This document shows, piece after piece, positions 1-5,826 of a stretch of DNA of 7,054 nt; within the stretch, counting starts at the first letter, position 1, and each line of letters opens with the position of its first letter. The stretch spans positions 1 through 7,054 of the forward strand of contig JBICIE010000048.1 in the NCBI GenBank assembly GCA_043101635.1, written 5' to 3'. A program made the translations under genes and the position numbers. The notes beneath the pieces are model-generated. The model was given only the letters and a program-made list of their open reading frames with translations. It ran no database searches and was not told where the DNA came from. This DNA comes from CAYMJK01 sp043101635 (lineage in GTDB: Bacteria > Planctomycetota > Phycisphaerae > Phycisphaerales > UBA1924).

Positions 1-94
1 GGTCCCGGCCCGGCTCCAGCGACGGGTCGAGTTCGCCCAGCCGCTGCACGAGGTTCCAGGTGAAGGAGTCGTAGTTGTCGATCAGGAGGATCAC
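1..94 (-). CDS. trpG: TrpG/PabA-type glutamine amidotransferase, N-terminal fragment
   Basis: Only the first 31 codons are in the window; the gene runs off the left edge. The N-terminus reads VILLIDNYDSFTWNLVQRLG, the hallmark opening of the class I glutamine amidotransferase subunit of anthranilate synthase (TrpG) or aminodeoxychorismate synthase (PabA). That subunit releases ammonia from glutamine for the chorismate-using partner. The catalytic Cys-His-Glu residues lie outside the window. I chose GTG at 94-92; an in-frame TTG at 100-98 would add two residues (M-P), which also fits the family. No strong Shine-Dalgarno is visible; AAGG at 115-112 overlaps the stop of the upstream gene and is a weak candidate, better spaced for the TTG. 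The upstream metallopeptidase stops at 114, so the two are probably co-transcribed. TrpG and PabA cannot be told apart from this fragment, and some organisms use one protein for both pathways. Confidence 0.88.
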   Translation of the reverse strand, partial: MILLIDNYDSFTWNLVQRLGELDPSLEPGRD

Positions 95-113
95 GGGCAA
101 CAGTAGCGTCGCC

Positions 114-878
114 TTACCGGCGGATGATGACATCGCCCTCCTCATCCAGGGCAATGCGCTCGCGGAGCCGGCGCAGGCTGGGGAGCTTGAGCGTGTCGAG
201 CGCTGCGGTGACCTGGTCGGTGAGCAGATCGCGATTGCTGTTCAGCGACCGGATCTCCTCTTCGGTGAGGTAGAAGTCCCAGACGAAGGGCGGGTCATTG
301 CGGGCGAGGTTCTCCGCCGAGGCGCGCTTCTGCCAGATGAGTTGGTCGCCGTAGCCGAGCGCGATGGCGGTCATGTCCGTGAGCTGTTCGTAGGCGCGCA
401 CCCACGGGCGATCGGCGTCCGGCGCCTTGCGCATCGCTTTGTCATACCGCAGGCCGAGTTCGGCCAGATCCGCCGTCGACATGTTGGCGTAGTGCAGGGC
501 GTGGGCGAGTTCGTGGGCCGCCAGCCCGTGCAGCACCAGATCGAGTTCCGGGTGATCGTCGGTGAACAGCCGGTAGTTGAGGACAAGCCGCGCGCCGCGA
601 ACCTCGGCCCGCGGCGTAAGCTGCGGCGTGGCGGCTCCGAGGCCATCGAGGTCGGTCACGATCACCTCGACATCGATGTCGCGCAGACCGTAGCTGACGC
701 GCACATCCTCGATGGCCCGGCTCACGCGCCACAGTTCACGCCGGACCAGCTTGTCGGTCGCCTGGTCGGGCGCGTTGACCCGGTAGGTCGTGTCGCCGCT
801 GGATGTCGAGGCGCACCCTGACGTCGCCAGCGCCGCAAGCAGCAACACGAGCAGGAAGCAGCACGATCGCCCGAGCAT
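114..878 (-). CDS. putative lipoprotein zinc metallopeptidase (HExxH, gluzincin-like)
   Basis: A 254-residue protein with a short hydrophobic signal (about residues 8-19) ending in a Cys at 22 preceded by ATSG, an imperfect lipobox, so it is probably a membrane-anchored lipoprotein. Residues 122-126 are HELAH, the HExxH zinc site with catalytic Glu123. An E164-x3-D168 motif follows 38 residues later (EQLTD) and could supply the third zinc ligand, as in gluzincins. The rest gives no family-specific match I recognise. The frame stays open upstream to 965, but that extension overlaps the end of the ThuA gene and precedes the signal peptide, so ATG at 878-876 is preferred although no clear Shine-Dalgarno stands before it. 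The ThuA gene stops 41 nt upstream and the TrpG/PabA start lies 13-19 nt downstream, suggesting one transcript. Metallopeptidase is well supported by the motif; substrate is unknown. Confidence 0.8.
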   Translation of the reverse strand: MLGRSCCFLLVLLLAALATSGCASTSSGDTTYRVNAPDQATDKLVRRELWRVSRAIEDVRVSYGLRDIDVEVIVTDLDGLGAATPQLTPRAEVRGARLVLNYRLFTDDHPELDLVLHGLAAHELAHALHYANMSTADLAELGLRYDKAMRKAPDADRPWVRAYEQLTDMTAIALGYGDQLIWQKRASAENLARNDPPFVWDFYLTEEEIRSLNSNRDLLTDQVTAALDTLKLPSLRRLRERIALDEEGDVIIRR

Positions 879-919
879 GACTGTCAGAGGGTAGCAGTGG
901 TTCGCCCGCCGCTCGGTCG

Positions 920-1720
920 TCAGCGACCTGCCTCGCTGGCGATCTCCGCCTTCTGCGCCGCCCACAGGATTGCGCCTGTCAGGTGCTGCACGAAGTCGGG
1001 CTCGGCGAAGGCCTCATCCGTGTGCCCTCCGCCCGTATAGAACGCCCGTCCACCATCGAACTCGTGGTACCAGCCGATCGGGTGGTTCTGGCCCATGCCG
1101 CCGCGCTCATAGGTGGACTCATCCAGGCGCAGCAGAATGCCGACCTGGGGCGCCGGAACGGCCCGGTAGTCGTACCACTCATCGGTGCGGACCCACTGCT
1201 CGGAGAGGTGCTGGGTCGACGGATGCGTGCGATCCTCGACGTGGATCGTCGCCTCCTGCACCGGCGGGTGGCCTTTGAAGTACGCGCCGACGAGTTTGCC
1301 GTACCACGGCCAGTCGTACTCTGTGTCAGCCGCGCTGTGGATGCCGACGTAGCCGCCCCCGGCGCGGATGTACCGCTCAAATGCGGCCTGCTGGGCGTCA
1401 TCGAGCACATCGCCGGTGGTGTTCAGAAAGACCACGGCCTTGTATTGCGACAGGTTCGTGTCCGTAAACGCCGCCGAGTCCTCGGTGGCGTCGACGCCGA
1501 AGCCGCCGCGGGCGCCAATGCCCTTGACGGACTCGATCCCCGCCGGGATCGAGCCGTGGCGGAAGCCGGCGGTTTTGCTGAACACGAGGATGCGCCAGGG
1601 CTGGCTGGCCTTGTCGGTGGTCTCGGGCTGGCCGGCTTGCGGCCCGACCAGCGCCATCGCGCCAACAACAGTCGTCACAACGCAGGCGCCCAGCAGTGCG
1701 GTCAACAGTCTGACGCTCAT
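920..1720 (-). CDS. secreted ThuA-like domain protein
   Basis: A 266-residue protein with an N-terminal hydrophobic segment (about residues 5-25) that looks like a Sec signal peptide, followed by a ThuA domain filling the rest. Family-typical stretches are SKTAGFRHGSI (about 48-58), GGGYVGIHSAADTEYDW (111-127), the WYGKLVGAYFKGHP segment (129-142) and HPIGWYHEFDGGRAFYTGGG (213-232). ThuA domains have a class I glutamine-amidotransferase-like fold and were named from trehalose utilisation in rhizobia; in many environmental bacteria they occur as secreted or sugar-related proteins of uncertain chemistry. No sugar genes are visible here, so the name should not be taken as a trehalose function. 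The start is ATG 1720-1718, preceded by GGAG at 1729-1726 with 5 nt spacing; an ATG six codons upstream (1738-1736) lies right after the ppx stop and is less well placed. Confidence 0.9.
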   Translation of the reverse strand: MSVRLLTALLGACVVTTVVGAMALVGPQAGQPETTDKASQPWRILVFSKTAGFRHGSIPAGIESVKGIGARGGFGVDATEDSAAFTDTNLSQYKAVVFLNTTGDVLDDAQQAAFERYIRAGGGYVGIHSAADTEYDWPWYGKLVGAYFKGHPPVQEATIHVEDRTHPSTQHLSEQWVRTDEWYDYRAVPAPQVGILLRLDESTYERGGMGQNHPIGWYHEFDGGRAFYTGGGHTDEAFAEPDFVQHLTGAILWAAQKAEIASEAGR

Positions 1721-1725
1721 GTTCA

Positions 1726-1729
1726 CTCC
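1726..1729 (-). promoter_or_regulatory. Shine-Dalgarno deciding the ThuA start
   Basis: GGAG lies 5 nt before the ATG at 1720-1718. It favours this start over the in-frame ATG at 1738-1736, which would begin 3 nt beyond the upstream stop and would place the GGAG inside the coding region. Confidence 0.6.
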
Positions 1730-1741
1730 AGTGCGCATTAA

Positions 1742-3400
1742 TTACGCGCTCGAATCACCATCATCATCGGCCAGCCGGAAGACCGGCGGGCGCTGGAAGT
1801 ACTTCTCGAACAGGCCGCTCTTTCGCTCGGCGCCCCAGGCGTCGGTGAGTATGTCTCCATCACCCTGGAGCGTGAAGATGATCGCCCCATCACCGATCCC
1901 GATCCGCACATCCCGCACGCGCTGGGTGTGGGTGCGGTCGAGCCCGTCGGCGATGCGCAGCACGCCGCCGAGCCCGCGCACCAGGTCGCGATCGCGCTTG
2001 GAGAGACTCTGGTACCGCTCGTGGGCGGCCTTGGGCTCGGAGCGTCGGTGGTAGCGGGCGACGTTGGCGATGAGTTCCACTTCGCGCGGGGTCCAACCGT
2101 CCAGTTCGCCGCTGTGGGCGATCAGGTACAGACTGTGGCGGTGGTGGCTCTTGTAGTTGACCAGGTAGCCGATGTCGTGCAGCAGGGCCGCCGCCTCCAG
2201 CACCTGACGGGCCTCCTCGTCGAAGCCGACGGGGCCGAACAGCTCGACGAGCTGATCGAAGATGGACAGGGCAAGCCGCGTCACGTGCTCGACGTGGGAC
2301 TGCTCATAGCGGCAGCGCCGGGCAAAGCGGCGCACGACCGCCATGCGCCCGGCCGGGGCCTCCAGCGAGTCCGGCGCAAGCTCGCGGAACATCTCCAGCA
2401 GCAGCCCGTCGCGGATGCCGCGGTCGTGCACGCGCACGCGTCCGACGCCGACGATGGTCATGAGCCGCTCGATGATGGTCACCCCGGCGACGATGATGTC
2501 GGCCCGCTCCGGGCTCAGCCCGGGGATGGCAGCGCGGTCGCGCGTGGCCCGGAGGGTCTCGAGCGTGCGCCGGACCTGGGCCAGATCGACCTCGTGGCCC
2601 TGGATCGAGCCGGAGACGAGGGCATCCGGCCGGGCCCCGGCCGCGGCCAGATGCATGGTCGCCAGCGCGTTGAAGGTGCCGCCGGCGCCGAACATCGACT
2701 GCTGGCGGCCCGGGGCGTCGCCGATGCGGGCTTCGATGGCGCCGCCGATGAAGGCGCGCATCTCCTCGTAGCGGTCGCCCGCGGCGGCGACCGGCCCGCC
2801 GAAGCGGTCGGTCATCCGCACGGCGCCGATCCGCAGCGACTCGATGCGCTCGATCTGCCCGGCCCGCCCGAGCACGATCTCGGTGCTGCCCCCGCCGATG
2901 TCGGCGACCAGGTACGGTTCCGAGCCGAGTTCGAAGGCGCGGGCGACGCTCATGTGCGCCAGCCGCCCCTCCTCCTCCGGGCCGATGACGCTGATCTCCA
3001 GCCCGCTGTCGCGCCGCACGCGATCGATCAGATCGCCGGCGTTGGCGGCGTCGCGCATGGCGGAGGTGCCAATGGCGCGGATCTCGAAGGCGCCGTAGCC
3101 GCGCGCGATCGTCGCCATGCGGTGGATCGTGTCGGCGGCGTCGGCGAGCACGGCTTCGTCGATGCGGCCGGTGCCCGCGAGGCCCCGCCCGAGACGAGCG
3201 GTGATCTTCTCATCATCCAGGACGCGGTAGCCGCCGGCGCCATCGGGCTCGGCGATGATCAGCCTGATGCTGTTGGTGCCGACGTCGATGGCCGCCAGGC
3301 GGACCGGATCGGCGGCGGCGGGCCCGGCGCCGCCGATCTGCAGCGCGTCACGGGGGTCATCCGGAGATCCGCTGAGGTGTGCGATCTGGCCCTCTCCCAT
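1742..3400 (-). CDS. ppx: exopolyphosphatase / GppA-type phosphatase with C-terminal HD domain
   Basis: A 552-residue cytoplasmic protein of the Ppx/GppA family (ASKHA fold), which hydrolyses terminal phosphate from polyphosphate and/or converts pppGpp to ppGpp. Residues 36-49 (AAIDVGTNSIRLII) are the first phosphate-binding loop. PEEEGRL at 141-147 carries the probable catalytic Glu (143 or 144). VADIGGGSTEI (165-175) is the second phosphate loop and FGAGGTFNALATM (237-249) the third conserved block. From about 360 an HD-type domain follows, with His369, LLHDIGY (406-412), His420/His422, ARYHRR (448-453) and RIADGLDRTH (482-491), as in long Ppx proteins. The frame is open up to 3538, but that extension is translation of the tRNA-Cys gene, so ATG 3400-3398 is chosen. 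It has no good Shine-Dalgarno. The ThuA start follows after 21 nt. Ppx versus GppA substrate preference cannot be decided from sequence; no ppk is in view. Confidence 0.93.
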   Translation of the reverse strand: MGEGQIAHLSGSPDDPRDALQIGGAGPAAADPVRLAAIDVGTNSIRLIIAEPDGAGGYRVLDDEKITARLGRGLAGTGRIDEAVLADAADTIHRMATIARGYGAFEIRAIGTSAMRDAANAGDLIDRVRRDSGLEISVIGPEEEGRLAHMSVARAFELGSEPYLVADIGGGSTEIVLGRAGQIERIESLRIGAVRMTDRFGGPVAAAGDRYEEMRAFIGGAIEARIGDAPGRQQSMFGAGGTFNALATMHLAAAGARPDALVSGSIQGHEVDLAQVRRTLETLRATRDRAAIPGLSPERADIIVAGVTIIERLMTIVGVGRVRVHDRGIRDGLLLEMFRELAPDSLEAPAGRMAVVRRFARRCRYEQSHVEHVTRLALSIFDQLVELFGPVGFDEEARQVLEAAALLHDIGYLVNYKSHHRHSLYLIAHSGELDGWTPREVELIANVARYHRRSEPKAAHERYQSLSKRDRDLVRGLGGVLRIADGLDRTHTQRVRDVRIGIGDGAIIFTLQGDGDILTDAWGAERKSGLFEKYFQRPPVFRLADDDGDSSA

Positions 3401-3460
3401 CCGGGCATTGTTCGCGGGCCGGAGCACGGACGCGGCCGGCGAACCCGGCGGCAGGCGAAA

Positions 3461-3544
3461 GGGCGCGGTGGGATTCGAACCCACGACGGGATTTCTCCCA
3501 ACGGATTTGCAATCCGTCCCATTGGTCCACTCTGGCACACGCCC
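3461..3544 (-). tRNA. tRNA-Cys: tRNA-Cys (GCA) with long, type II variable arm
   Basis: An 84-nt cloverleaf read on the minus strand. The acceptor stem is GGGCGTG paired with CGCGCCC (7 bp, one G-U). The D-stem is CCA/TGG with a G13-A22 mismatch; A14, G15, G18G19 and A21 are present. The anticodon stem ACGGA/TCCGT encloses loop TTGCAAA, giving anticodon GCA. The variable region is 16 nt with a GGGA/TCCC stem capped by GAAA. The T-arm is GTGGG-TTCGAAT-CCCAC (5 bp). U8, G15-C48 and the T-loop are canonical. The next base is T, so discriminator U73, a cysteine identity element; CCA is not encoded. The long variable arm and the D-arm resemble bacterial tRNA-Tyr, whereas the anticodon and U73 say cysteine. 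It lies 60 nt upstream of ppx on the same strand and may share its transcript. The tRNA is certain; the amino acid is very likely Cys. Confidence 0.95.
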
Positions 3545-3571
3545 GTGGGCCGGGATGATACCCGCCCACGG
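3543..3571. repeat. inverted repeat abutting the tRNA 5' end
   Basis: CCGTGGGC (3543-3550) and GCCCACGG (3564-3571) are perfect inverted copies, extended inward by GGG/CCC after a single bulged C, with a 6-nt loop ATGATA. On the minus strand the loop reads TATCAT, a -10-like hexamer 10 nt before the first tRNA base. No convincing -35 box lies 16-18 nt upstream, and there is no T-run for a terminator on either strand. The arm overlaps the first two tRNA bases. It could be a promoter-associated operator or a pre-tRNA leader fold. The remaining intergenic stretch to 3671 shows only a weak -10-like TAAAGT at 3619-3624 without a spaced -35 for the plus-strand gene. Confidence 0.45.
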
Positions 3572-3671
3572 CGGCGCCGGGCGGGCGTTGGGCTCCCGGA
3601 CACCGCCGGGAACGGGCCTAAAGTGCGCGCGTCAGCGAGAGCCGCCGACAGCCGAACTGGAGCTTTGGATC

Positions 3672-4232
3672 ATGTGGACAGGCAGATTGTGTCGCTGGGG
3701 GCTGGCCGCGGCGGTAGCGGCCGTTGCCTTGGCCGCCGCCGGCTGCGCCTCGGACGGCGGGTCGCCCGGCGCGATGCGCGCCGAGCCGGTCAGCGGCTGG
3801 GACGACGTTCGGAGCGTGTCGCGGAGCGGCCGTTTCACCTTCGCGGGCCAGCCGAACGAGGCCGCGTTGGAGAGGTTCGCCGCCGAGGGTGGCGCCATGG
3901 TGATCGACACTCGCACGCACGAGGGGAGCGACGGTCCCGAGTTCGACGAGCAGGGGATCGTGACGAGCCTTGGCATGCAGTACGTCCATCTGCCGGTCTC
4001 GCCGGAGACGTTCAGCGCCGCGGATGTCGAGCGGTTTGCGGAGTTGGCGCAGCAGACGGAGGGGCCGGTGCTGCTGCACTGCTCTTCCTCCAACCGGGTC
4101 GGGGCCCTGTGGGCGGCGTATCTCGCCCGCGAGAAGGGTGTGGCGACCGAGAAGGCGATCGCCGCGGGTAAGACGGCCGGGCTTCGCACCCCCGAGGCGG
4201 AGGAGGCGGCCCGGCGCGTGATCGGGCCCTGA
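3672..4232 (+). CDS. lipoprotein with DUF442/BLH-like phosphatase-type domain
   Basis: A 186-residue protein. Residues 9-24 are a hydrophobic signal ending in AAAGC with Cys25 as the probable lipidated residue, so it should sit in the membrane facing the periplasm. The domain runs from about 53 to 185. It includes GRFTFAGQPNEAALERFA (53-70), the VIDTRTHEG strand and loop (77-85), LGMQYVHLPV (100-109) and the active-site loop LLHCSSSNRVGALW (134-147), with Cys137 and Arg142. This pattern is typical of the putative phosphatase family related to beta-lactamase hydrolase-like (BLH) proteins. Cys and Arg are separated by four residues, one less than the classic CX5R of tyrosine phosphatases, so phosphatase activity is not assured. 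The frame is open far upstream across the tRNA, but ATG 3672 begins the signal peptide and has GGAG at 3659-3662 with 9 nt spacing. The next gene starts 51 nt downstream. Confidence 0.85.
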   Translation: MWTGRLCRWGLAAAVAAVALAAAGCASDGGSPGAMRAEPVSGWDDVRSVSRSGRFTFAGQPNEAALERFAAEGGAMVIDTRTHEGSDGPEFDEQGIVTSLGMQYVHLPVSPETFSAADVERFAELAQQTEGPVLLHCSSSNRVGALWAAYLAREKGVATEKAIAAGKTAGLRTPEAEEAARRVIGP

Positions 4233-4283
4233 GCCCGCCGGAGACTTGCCGGCCCGGCGCCCTTCCTGCCGATCAGAGGTCTC

Positions 4284-5264
4284 ATGAGACGCCACGCGCT
4301 GCTTGCGGCACTGAACCTCCTTGTGTGGGCGCCGGCGACCGTCGCGCAGCCGGAGACAGACCCGCAGCTGACCGATCCGTCCTGGCGCGACATCCGCCCG
4401 GCGGACGCCGCCATCCCGGGCGCGGCGCCGGAGGCCGCGGATCGGGCCCTGGACTTTCGCGTCCGCCGGCCCCCACTGCTGCCGGAGGGCTCGTTTCTGC
4501 CCAAGCGGCGCGGCGTCATGGTTCGTTCCGGCTCGGGCGAGTGGGTCTACGTGTTCTATCCCGACGCCCGCGGCGATGCAGAGTCACCGATGACGCTGCT
4601 GCCCAGCGCCACGTTGGAGCGGATGGAGGAGGTGACGCAGCGGCGCCAGCAGCGCCCGGAGTTCATCCTCACCGGCCAGGTCTTCGTCTACAACGGCGCC
4701 AACTACCTGCTGCCGACCGCCTTCTCTGTGGCTCCTCCGCCCGCGCCACCCGAGCCCGAGGAGACCGGCGAGCATGTCGGGGGGGCTGATGATGCACAGG
4801 CCGGCGCCGAGCCGCCGGTCGAGACCGGCGACCGCAGCCCGCTTGATGACGCCGTCGAGGCCCTGGTGCGCCGGATCGAAGCCGAGCGGCCGGGCGAGCG
4901 GGCCCTGGGCGAGGCCTCGCTGCTCGGCGAGGCGGGCGACCCGGCGCAGGGGGCCACCCCCGGCGGCGCCGAGCCGCGCCCCGATGGCGAACTGCTGGTG
5001 CGCCGGCGGGCCCGGCTGATCCGTCTGGCGGGCGCGTGGCGGCTGGCCATTGACAACGACCCGGATGGCCCGACACCGCCGACGACGATGATGGTCGTGC
5101 TGCCGTGCCTGAACCTCGAGCGGATGGAGCGGCTGGCGGCGGATCTGGGCGAAAACCAGACGTTCGAAGTCAGCGGGATGGTGACGCAGTACCGGCGGCG
5201 CAACTACATCCTGCCGACGATCTACCGGATCACGCGTCCGGGCGATGTCAGCCCACTGCAGTGA
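4284..5264 (+). CDS. secreted protein of unknown function with a duplicated module
   Basis: A 326-residue protein I do not recognise. Residues 1-21 look like a Sec signal peptide with a likely cleavage after ATVA (18-21). Two copies of one module, about 75 residues each, lie at 75-149 and 240-316. They share LP-x3-LERME (106-114 and 273-283 regions), exactly 30 residues from there to the end of a second motif, G-x-V-x2-Y-x3-NY-x-LPT (131-145 and 298-312). The linker at about 150-238 is rich in Pro, Glu, Gly and Ala and probably disordered. The short alternating hydrophobic pattern in each module suggests a beta-rich fold, possibly OB-like; that is inference. ATG 4284 has GAGG at 4276-4279, spaced 4 nt. 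It follows the phosphatase-like lipoprotein by 51 nt and probably shares its transcript. Its stop lies 3 nt from the convergent CBS gene's stop. Confidence 0.85.
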   Translation: MRRHALLAALNLLVWAPATVAQPETDPQLTDPSWRDIRPADAAIPGAAPEAADRALDFRVRRPPLLPEGSFLPKRRGVMVRSGSGEWVYVFYPDARGDAESPMTLLPSATLERMEEVTQRRQQRPEFILTGQVFVYNGANYLLPTAFSVAPPPAPPEPEETGEHVGGADDAQAGAEPPVETGDRSPLDDAVEALVRRIEAERPGERALGEASLLGEAGDPAQGATPGGAEPRPDGELLVRRRARLIRLAGAWRLAIDNDPDGPTPPTTMMVVLPCLNLERMERLAADLGENQTFEVSGMVTQYRRRNYILPTIYRITRPGDVSPLQ

Positions 5265-5267
5265 GGG

Positions 5268-5705
5268 TCACATGGTGTCGCCGGCGATGTACGCCTGCAT
5301 GCTGAGGATGGTCGCCTCGAGGGCGTCATGCTCGGCGAGGTTCAGGTCGCCGATGGAGATCATGCCGACAGCTCGGCCCTGTTCGACCACCGGCAGGTGG
5401 CGGATGCGCTTGTCGCGCATGACCTGACGGGCCTCGGAGAGTCGCGTCTCGGGGCGGCAGGTCAGCGGATCGGGGGTCATGACATCGAGCACGGCGGTGC
5501 GATCGGGATCGCGCGACGGCGCGACGATGCGGGTGAGAATGTCGCGCTCGGTGAGAATGCCGCGGACGGCCCCGCCGTCGGTGACGACCACTGCGCCGAT
5601 GCGCTTCTCGTTCATCAGGGCGGCGGCGGAGCGCACGGAGACGCCCGCTTCGACCGAGACGAGACCGGCGGGCTTGCTCTTGAGCAGGTCGGCGACGGTG
5701 TGCAC
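5268..5705 (-). CDS. stand-alone CBS-domain pair protein
   Basis: A 145-residue cytoplasmic protein made almost entirely of two CBS domains, about residues 14-61 and 75-123. Diagnostic segments are RIGAVVVTDGGAVRGILTER (35-54) and the RHLPVVEQGRAVGMISIGD stretch (102-120). CBS pairs form a Bateman module that usually binds adenosyl ligands such as AMP, ATP or SAM, and stand-alone versions commonly act as sensors or stress-related proteins; the ligand here is unknown. The frame is open to 5792, but the region before 5705 is low-complexity Ala/Pro translation of the leader and promoter. GTG 5705-5703 is chosen because GAGGAG at 5717-5712 precedes it by 6 nt. It lies downstream of tyrS on the same strand but appears to have its own promoter. 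Confidence 0.92.
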   Translation of the reverse strand: MHTVADLLKSKPAGLVSVEAGVSVRSAAALMNEKRIGAVVVTDGGAVRGILTERDILTRIVAPSRDPDRTAVLDVMTPDPLTCRPETRLSEARQVMRDKRIRHLPVVEQGRAVGMISIGDLNLAEHDALEATILSMQAYIAGDTM

Positions 5706-5711
5706 GGCGTT

Positions 5712-5717
5712 CTCCTC
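5712..5717 (-). promoter_or_regulatory. strong Shine-Dalgarno deciding the CBS gene start
   Basis: GAGGAG is spaced 6 nt from GTG at 5705-5703. It is the best ribosome binding site in the window and fixes a GTG start over longer in-frame alternatives. A nearby ATG at 5719-5717 is out of frame. Confidence 0.8.
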
Positions 5718-5730
5718 ATGCTGTGGGGCC

Positions 5731-5747
5731 GGGGCCGCCGCGGCCCC
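5731..5747. repeat. perfect GC palindrome in the CBS gene leader
   Basis: GGGGCCGC and GCGGCCCC are exact inverted copies around a single central C (5739). The element lies just downstream of the predicted transcription start (about 5750) and upstream of the Shine-Dalgarno. It could be an operator for a dimeric repressor or a leader hairpin, but in such GC-rich DNA a chance origin is possible. Confidence 0.5.
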
Positions 5748-5757
5748 CGCCGGGGGT

Positions 5758-5786
5758 ATTGTCGCCGAAATGGTGCGGCCGGACAA
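5758..5786 (-). promoter_or_regulatory. probable sigma70-type promoter for the CBS gene
   Basis: On the minus strand, TTGTCC (5786-5781; 4 of 6 matches to TTGACA) is followed by a 17-nt spacer and GACAAT (5763-5758; 4 of 6 matches to TATAAT). Transcription would start near 5750, giving a leader of about 45 nt before the GTG. It sits after the tyrS stop, so the CBS gene can be expressed independently. Confidence 0.5.
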
Positions 5787-5826
5787 GGGCAAAACCCGCC
5801 CGTGCGGCGTGTGGGAAAGCTGGCGT

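Noticed and set aside
75..821. Plus-strand 248-codon open frame
   Set aside because: It is antisense to the metallopeptidase and the trpG/pabA start, with no recognisable motif.
983..1741. Plus-strand 252-codon open frame
   Set aside because: It is exactly antisense to the ThuA gene, which has strong family motifs.
3434..3452. GCCGG/CCGGC hairpin downstream of the tRNA
   Set aside because: A 5-bp GC stem without a T-run is expected by chance in this composition; not called a terminator.
3461..3544. tRNA-Sec or tRNA-Tyr as the identity of the type II tRNA
   Set aside because: The anticodon is GCA, not UCA or GUA; the acceptor/T-arm is 7/5 rather than the elongated Sec form; and the discriminator is U, not the A expected for Tyr.
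1928..4171. A 747-codon plus-strand open frame
   Set aside because: It is antisense to ppx and crosses the tRNA and the signal peptide of the next gene. Its composition (Gly/Ala/Asp/Val/Arg-rich, repetitive) is that of a high-GC shadow frame, and ppx carries clear family motifs on the opposite strand.
3618..4519. Minus-strand open frames of 225 and 295 codons
   Set aside because: They are antisense to the phosphatase-like lipoprotein and the following secreted protein; both sense genes have signal peptides and conserved motifs.
5764..5826. Possible intrinsic terminator after tyrS (short CGCC/GGCG stem before TTTT)
   Set aside because: The stem is only 4 bp, and G residues come before the four Ts, with G right after. 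It is too weak to call.
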